DNA from: Flavobacteriaceae bacterium
GTDB lineage: Bacteria > Bacteroidota > Bacteroidia > Flavobacteriales > Flavobacteriaceae
Reading direction: 5' to 3'
Assembly (NCBI GenBank): GCA_028281065.1
Contig: JANQKN010000158.1
Location: forward strand, 1-37,490
DNA: 37,490 bases
A program made the translations under genes and the position numbers. Shown piece by piece: positions 34,001-37,490 of the stretch; the first letter of the stretch is position 1; each line of letters starts with the position of its first letter. Under the pieces are notes generated by a model that was given only the letters and a program-made list of their open reading frames with translations, searched no databases and was not told where the DNA came from.

Positions 34001-36601
34001 AGATACTCCATGAAGCGTTAATCTCCCCGAATAGGAGTTGGGGGATCCATTCACCAATTCATAGTTGTAGTGATCTCCAAGTTCTATAATTTTTAGTGCA
34101 TTGTTCGCAATATCATCTACATTGTCATGTATATCTATGATGTTGTCTTCTAGGTTAAAATAAGCCCTCTCCTGCTTTTCTGCTAGAAAATCTATATCCA
34201 CAAATTGGGTTGTTGCTAGTCCATTACCCAATACTTTGTCTACATTGTCATCTTCATTTTTTACCAAAATGATTCTATCCAATCGAAGTGTTTTTTGGGA
34301 TGGGATGGTAAAACGCGGAGTGTCGAAAGTAGCTGGATTGGGGAAAGAAGCATAATTTACAGCATGATAGGCCCAAGGCTCCGAAAGGTTGTCTACATTT
34401 CGGGTGTTCTTCACAAAAATAGCGGTGTGAGTTCTGGTTTTTATACGATCTAGATAGTATAGTTGCTTCCTTCCATGAGTAATACTACGTGTATTGGCTA
34501 ACCCGTCTTCTTCATAATCCTTTCCGTATGGAGTTTTCCATACAAAGGCATCACTCCAACGTCCATATTGAAAATCGATCCAATATCCATAATCGGCATC
34601 ATCTACACGTTGATTATTATTAACATCAATATAATCAGGTCCTGTAATGGCAGTAAGTAACCAATGGGTGGCATAGGGTTTTAATTGTTGCGATTCGAAA
34701 TAGGATTCCCGCTCTGGTTTATCGACCACGTCTAAAGTTCGTTCAACAGTTTCATGATTGTAAACGGGAAGTGAATAGTGATAAGTTTTACCATCTGCGG
34801 TAGTAATCATATAGGCACCAATCCCATCAAAAGTATCATTGGGGGTGTTTAAGTTTTCGGGTCTAATCAACCCCGGGGTATTGTTCTGAAGGAGATCATC
34901 TACCGTAAAATGCTGTGCAAAATTTCCACCACGTTTACGAGCAGCTACCGCATTGGAGTTGTTGGTGCTTAGGTAATCAAAAATACTTGCTGCACTTGTA
35001 TTGTTGGTAAAGTTTGTTGGATCTATAATTAATGAAGAAACATATTCGTTGTTAAAATGAAAGTTAGGTTTTCTGGTAAAATCTGTGTAATCGCTTTGCC
35101 AGTCGGTGGGTCCAGGTAATCGGTAAAAGAGTTCATATTGCCCTTGCCAATCTTCAAATTTATGGTGGCCAAGCCCTAATAAGGCACCACTCTGGAAAAT
35201 ATTAGGTGTCATTTTCCCAGACAACCCTTGGGCAGATACATTAAAATGATCGTACGACGGGAATACAGCATTGTTAAAACTTAAATTTTGAATCTGTCCC
35301 GAGTCTCCAATTTCATTGATGTCCATAAAGTATTTAGAATTGGATATCATTTCGGTGGACACCGAAATAACATCAAGACAGGTAAAATTGTTGGTGTTGC
35401 TGGAGTTGTTTATGATTTGGCAATCACAATCGGCAGGATCATCTACCAATGTTGTCATTTGGGTAAGCTCATCATATTCAAAGTGATCAATGGATATGGT
35501 ACACAAATACTTTTTTGCCTGATTCATATATAAGGTACTGCTTACATAGCTTGTCTTTTTTGTGTTTAAAGCCCATCTAGTTTTTTGTTTGTTGAAGCCA
35601 AATGAAAATGTCCCGATAGGGCTAGGGATGCTTATTCCCTTGTTAGTTGCTTGATGATCGGTATTGTAATCGTTGGTAGAAACCGATTGTACGTGGCTAA
35701 CATTGTGACTTATTCCTGCAATGGAAACAGATATATTATCCGAAGAAAAGTTAATACCTATAGATCCAGCCTTTCCATATTCGGGTTTGGAAAAAGTAAT
35801 GGAAAAAGAATCCCCTCCTTGAAAGCTTCTGTAATAGCCTACTCCTACAGTTGCTTTGTTACCTCCTTCGTTAATCCTATATCCAACATCTATTCCAACT
35901 CCGTCCGTCCCTATGGTTCCCCCAATTGAAAAGCCACTGATGGAATTATACCCAACATCGGCACTCGCATAAAACCCACCACCAGGACGAACCCCAAGCG
36001 TAGCCCCTAGGCCTAGACTTCCCCCTTCACCAGTTGCTACCCCCAGGCCAAATGATATAGCTCCTCCAAATCCTTTGTTTGAGTTAAAAGAAACCGAACT
36101 TCCTATGGTATAAATATTATACAAACTAAAAGAGGTGCTAATGGTGGTTTCGGTTTCAGATCCTCCCACATCATAGAACCGTTCTACGAGTTTTCCAGAA
36201 CTCCAATCGTCGGGGTAACCATTTACCCCTCTAATAATAGAGCCTGGGTTGAGGTTCCACCCCAGTCCTACCCACGAAGCTTCTTGATCCATAGCGATTC
36301 CTGCATGATAAGACAGTGCTAATGGATATCCGCCTTCAGGTCCAGGGACAGTAAGAACAGGGAGTACATAGGTAAGGTCCCCAGTTAATAAGTTGACCAT
36401 ATCGGTGGCATCCACTGGCTCAAAAGATCCCGCTTCGGGCGCACTGGGCCCTTGTGCCGACACATTCAGTGAAAATAGAATAGCTGCTATAGTTATAATG
36501 AAATTTTTTATCCCATTAATTAGGGAACCTCCTTCTCTTCGTTTCTTACTCTTTGGGAATGACGTTGATGTTATCATGATGTTTTCACTTGTTTGTTTCA
36601 T
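31040..36601 (-). CDS. Giant secreted SpvB-like/YD-repeat protein, RHS partner
   Basis: 1853 residues. The signal peptide has a long basic n-region and cleavage near VSA-QG (about residue 49). Residues 50-135 (TYVLPVLTVPGPEGGYPLALSYHAG, then GLGWNLNPGSIIRGVNG) resemble the N-terminal opening of SpvB/TcaC and other YD-type toxin proteins. Residues 165-300 are a glycine-rich stretch of short strands that looks barrel-like. A long middle region has no motif I recognise. A carbohydrate-binding-like jelly roll lies at roughly 1560-1645, YD repeats (YVYNEHNELTHILG, VYYEYDTEGRLLAIY) around 1655-1690, then a poly-Gly linker and a final cysteine-rich Ig-like domain. It forms a likely operon with the RHS gene. 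Toxin delivery or adhesion are both possible. Confidence 0.8.
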   Translation of the reverse strand: MKQTSENIMITSTSFPKSKKRREGGSLINGIKNFIITIAAILFSLNVSAQGPSAPEAGSFEPVDATDMVNLLTGDLTYVLPVLTVPGPEGGYPLALSYHAGIAMDQEASWVGLGWNLNPGSIIRGVNGYPDDWSSGKLVERFYDVGGSETETTISTSFSLYNIYTIGSSVSFNSNKGFGGAISFGLGVATGEGGSLGLGATLGVRPGGGFYASADVGYNSISGFSIGGTIGTDGVGIDVGYRINEGGNKATVGVGYYRSFQGGDSFSITFSKPEYGKAGSIGINFSSDNISVSIAGISHNVSHVQSVSTNDYNTDHQATNKGISIPSPIGTFSFGFNKQKTRWALNTKKTSYVSSTLYMNQAKKYLCTISIDHFEYDELTQMTTLVDDPADCDCQIINNSSNTNNFTCLDVISVSTEMISNSKYFMDINEIGDSGQIQNLSFNNAVFPSYDHFNVSAQGLSGKMTPNIFQSGALLGLGHHKFEDWQGQYELFYRLPGPTDWQSDYTDFTRKPNFHFNNEYVSSLIIDPTNFTNNTSAASIFDYLSTNNSNAVAARKRGGNFAQHFTVDDLLQNNTPGLIRPENLNTPNDTFDGIGAYMITTADGKTYHYSLPVYNHETVERTLDVVDKPERESYFESQQLKPYATHWLLTAITGPDYIDVNNNQRVDDADYGYWIDFQYGRWSDAFVWKTPYGKDYEEDGLANTRSITHGRKQLYYLDRIKTRTHTAIFVKNTRNVDNLSEPWAYHAVNYASFPNPATFDTPRFTIPSQKTLRLDRIILVKNEDDNVDKVLGNGLATTQFVDIDFLAEKQERAYFNLEDNIIDIHDNVDDIANNALKIIELGDHYNYELVNGSPNSYSGRLTLHGVSIKGKGGTQLMPSYNFTYDNSKNFNLDKQSDWGYHTDKPEAWSLTEILTPVGGTLSITYESDSFHSLAAPNGKPINDGLKFTLQQFPQCFQTGTIRFKIEKDTADDNSPIMDMSLTELFSTNDPIFFDFYEVAYRNVPGSSDIDWGLIDVPSGMVNIISVTNDHLIVEATGTLHCHDGSNDDRNKILEQNPLTNLSSASGWSFKSVPRGHHSNNPPPYVPDGENYYNLQYTLISNIIPQDEDGGGIRVKGITTSDDLGNAITTKYEYTNPSTGLSSGIISYYPYKENAGIQIPYGSQLPAPAPMYEYVTSKNIVGSNLNSNDYITKTVYQFKVLAEKDPNAIKFGDFFELQSTTLFNHTNIGEDVNVNAKEVTIIDNLACIGQISSIANYNGEGQLLTKTVHEYATPAEMTQGVIQESFQTYKVLRRHFSLRDDWLLNSSSKISYPSVLKSTTILNGGYTTKTNLVSFDTNTGQVLETETFDSNGTAIKTSTVPAYTIYPEMGSKVDDSNYRNMLVQPAVNYTLMDQNGTWKPLSVGITTWNNEWSYKNTNGSESAPTDPAQKIWRKHQIYLWDGETDADGAFQDYTLATHDNFNWSGGEQSEPWQKVSEILRYDHFSLPIEIIDINGNLATTKMGDRDTKVIAHGNAGYSELYYSGAEYTEGGIYLDNEIQGAAFQSSDKAHTGSFSVKLNPGDDFGVILRGGEHRHGKYVMSVWAHKDNHANVRFKKGFGGIPEPFNGERVIAGEWVLMNHYFERTEAQIPNSSAHLIVSNSGTVYVDDFRIHPVDAKMISYVYNEHNELTHILGTNNLGVYYEYDTEGRLLAIYNEIPDTPTLEGGFKLAYEYEYNYKRDGDIGSTGGGGGDDYPPLAGSVSVVLTERECSNPPDPSCDKCRDFTMNVTVDPNTGSGQYSYQWQFRSNLYPDWTDLPNGTGTQAVLSYHIENHNFCILNYEWLEFQCIVSDPGVSMDLPLSTSQQDIDCTCEQE

Positions 36602-36643
36602 AATTTTTTAATCGAGTTACCTTATAATAAGCCGCGATCTGTT

Positions 36644-36651
36644 CAAAGATA
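36644..36651 (-). promoter_or_regulatory. Possible -7 element for the giant-protein operon
   Basis: On the minus strand this reads TATCTTTG, an exact TAnnTTTG, 43 bases before the ATG at 36601. A matching TTG at -33 is not at the expected distance (the nearest is 25 bases away), so the call is weak. Confidence 0.3.
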
Positions 36652-36660
36652 TTTGGGAGA

Positions 36661-36786
36661 ATGTCTCGTAAACCCCCAAAAGCAGTTAGAGCGAACAGCA
36701 TTCATGAAAGCGGAGTCTGGATTAATGAATCCCGTGGGTTTTTGATAAAAAACGACCTTGTCGGCTACAAAATGAAGGAAGAATGA
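36661..36786 (+). CDS. Possible 41-residue small protein, unknown
   Basis: ATG at 36661 opens a 41-codon frame ending TGA at 36784-36786, in the 294-base gap between the divergent giant-protein operon and the sorting-domain gene. The product starts MSRKPPKAVR and ends LVGYKMKEE; it is basic at the start, with no signal or membrane segment. GGGAG lies just before the ATG. I do not recognise it, and an open frame of this length can arise by chance. Confidence 0.2.
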   Translation: MSRKPPKAVRANSIHESGVWINESRGFLIKNDLVGYKMKEE

Positions 36787-36845
36787 CCGATGAAGTTATG
36801 TGTGTTTTACTCACCCAAAGTAGGTGTTGCCTCAATACATGTTTT

Positions 36846-36872
36846 TTGTAATGAAAGGGAAGTATAGGTTTG
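36846..36872 (+). promoter_or_regulatory. Possible promoter for the sorting-domain protein
   Basis: TTG at 36846-36848 and TAGGTTTG at 36865-36872. The -7 element is an exact TAnnTTTG; the spacing of 16 is shorter than the usual 19. It lies 23 bases before the ATG at 36896. Confidence 0.35.
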
Positions 36873-36895
36873 TTCAAACAAAAACTTAGATTAAC

Positions 36896-37490
36896 ATGAA
36901 AACAACACTACTAACCACCCTCTTTTTTATTTCAATCTTTTCTTCCAAAGCGCAGAGTATTATTAGTGGAACAGTATCCGACCCATACGAATCCCTTTCC
37001 AATGCAAGTATTCTAAATACTACAAATGGAGAAGGAACTATAAGTAGTCCCAACGGCACTTTTGTGCTAGAAGCCAAAAAAGGAGATGTGCTGGAAGTAT
37101 CCTATACAGGGTATAAAAAAATGCAAGTAACCGTAACCGATACTAACCCTATAAATATAACTTTCGAAAGGGAGGCTTTAGGAGAAGTATTGATAGTAGC
37201 ACAAGCAGCTAAACGCGAGTATAGGGCTTTCTGTTGTTGTTATTCTATTGCCTGTAAACTGGAAGATGAGAAAAAAAGCCAGGAAGAAGAGAGAACTGTA
37301 AAAGTTAATGAAGTTAAAAATGTAGTTCTTCATCCTAATCCATCAGACGGGGTTTTTTACTTAACTTTTTATAAAGATTATGAAGTTATAGAAATAAATA
37401 TATTTGATATGGTTGGGAGATTAATTGCAACAAATAAGACCAATACCCGAAGTCTCATTTTCGATAGTATTGGTATTGACCTATATAATC
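36896..37490 (+). CDS. Secreted CarboxypepD_reg-like protein with T9SS sorting domain, 3'-truncated
   Basis: Open frame from ATG at 36896 to the window end, 198 codons visible. Signal peptide at residues 1-19 (FFISIFSSKAQ). Residues about 20-95 are a carboxypeptidase regulatory-like domain: IISGTVSDPYESLSNASI, TISSPNGTFVLEAKKGD, LEVSYTGYKKMQV. After LGEVLIVAQ, which resembles the start of a TonB plug region, comes an odd cysteine cluster, RAFCCCYSIAC (about residues 111-121), a charged linker, and then a type IX secretion sorting domain starting LHPNPSDGVFYLTF (about 143) with INIFDMVGRLIATN. The end of that domain lies outside the window, perhaps 10-20 residues. It should be exported by the type IX system and kept on or near the surface. 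Divergent from the giant secreted proteins. Confidence 0.8.
   Translation, partial: MKTTLLTTLFFISIFSSKAQSIISGTVSDPYESLSNASILNTTNGEGTISSPNGTFVLEAKKGDVLEVSYTGYKKMQVTVTDTNPINITFEREALGEVLIVAQAAKREYRAFCCCYSIACKLEDEKKSQEEERTVKVNEVKNVVLHPNPSDGVFYLTFYKDYEVIEINIFDMVGRLIATNKTNTRSLIFDSIGIDLYN

Noticed and set aside
31040-36601. YD/RHS repeats as a mobile element or CRISPR-like repeat array
   Set aside because: The repeats are degenerate at protein level inside one open frame; there are no direct DNA repeats, transposase or terminal inverted repeats.
1-37490. tRNA, rRNA, CRISPR arrays, prophage or insertion sequences
   Set aside because: I looked for cloverleaf-like GGTTC blocks, repeat-spacer patterns, integrase or transposase motifs, and saw none.

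Overview
The window looks like chromosome from a member of the Flavobacteriaceae (Bacteroidota). The evidence is a GldA-type gliding ABC ATPase, a methionine synthase split into two genes, a fused type I-beta DAHP synthase/chorismate mutase, Bacteroidota-style promoters (TTG, about 19 bp, TAnnTTTG), A/T-rich start regions without strong Shine-Dalgarno sites, GIN-domain lipoproteins, and giant secreted RHS/YD proteins. Family calls rest on reading motifs by eye; no database search was run.

Left part (1-7909). The 3' end of thrB overlaps thrC by an ATGA. A leucine operon, leuA-leuC-leuD-leuB, runs convergently on the minus strand. Its LeuA is the short form without the leucine-binding regulatory domain, and a good intrinsic terminator for the operon lies inside the 3' end of thrC on the opposite strand. 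A helical, TPR-like protein of unknown function is divergent from leuA.

Middle part (7910-18775) is a sulfur amino acid and one-carbon block under two SAM-I (S-box) riboswitches. The first leads metB-like, an ACT-less homoserine dehydrogenase, proC, an OsmC-family gene and an Rrf2-type regulator. A short, cluster-less PAPS reductase-like gene follows with its own promoter, which overlaps an inverted repeat. The second riboswitch leads metH N-half, a serine racemase/threonine dehydratase-like PLP enzyme, metH C-half and metF. Together these make homoserine, cystathionine/homocysteine and methionine, and regenerate the methyl donor.

Next (18794-22525) is a tandem duplication of a two-gene unit: a PagL-like outer-membrane acyloxyacyl hydrolase followed by a GIN-domain (DUF2807) lipoprotein, with ATGA overlaps in both copies. 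gldA is convergent. An aromatic operon follows, pheA then DAHP synthase/chorismate mutase, preceded by a classic ribosome-mediated attenuator: a 23-residue leader peptide with 7 Phe, 2 Tyr and 1 Trp, an antiterminator and a terminator. It is closed by a perfect 12-bp-stem terminator.

Right part (25695-37490) is an accessory region: two giant secreted proteins on the minus strand. One is SpvB-like/glycine-rich with YD repeats; the other is an RHS protein whose variable C-terminal tail carries an HEXXH motif, with no immunity gene next to it. A divergent secreted protein with a carboxypeptidase-regulatory-like domain and a type IX secretion sorting domain is cut by the window end. I saw no rRNA, tRNA, CRISPR array or insertion sequence.
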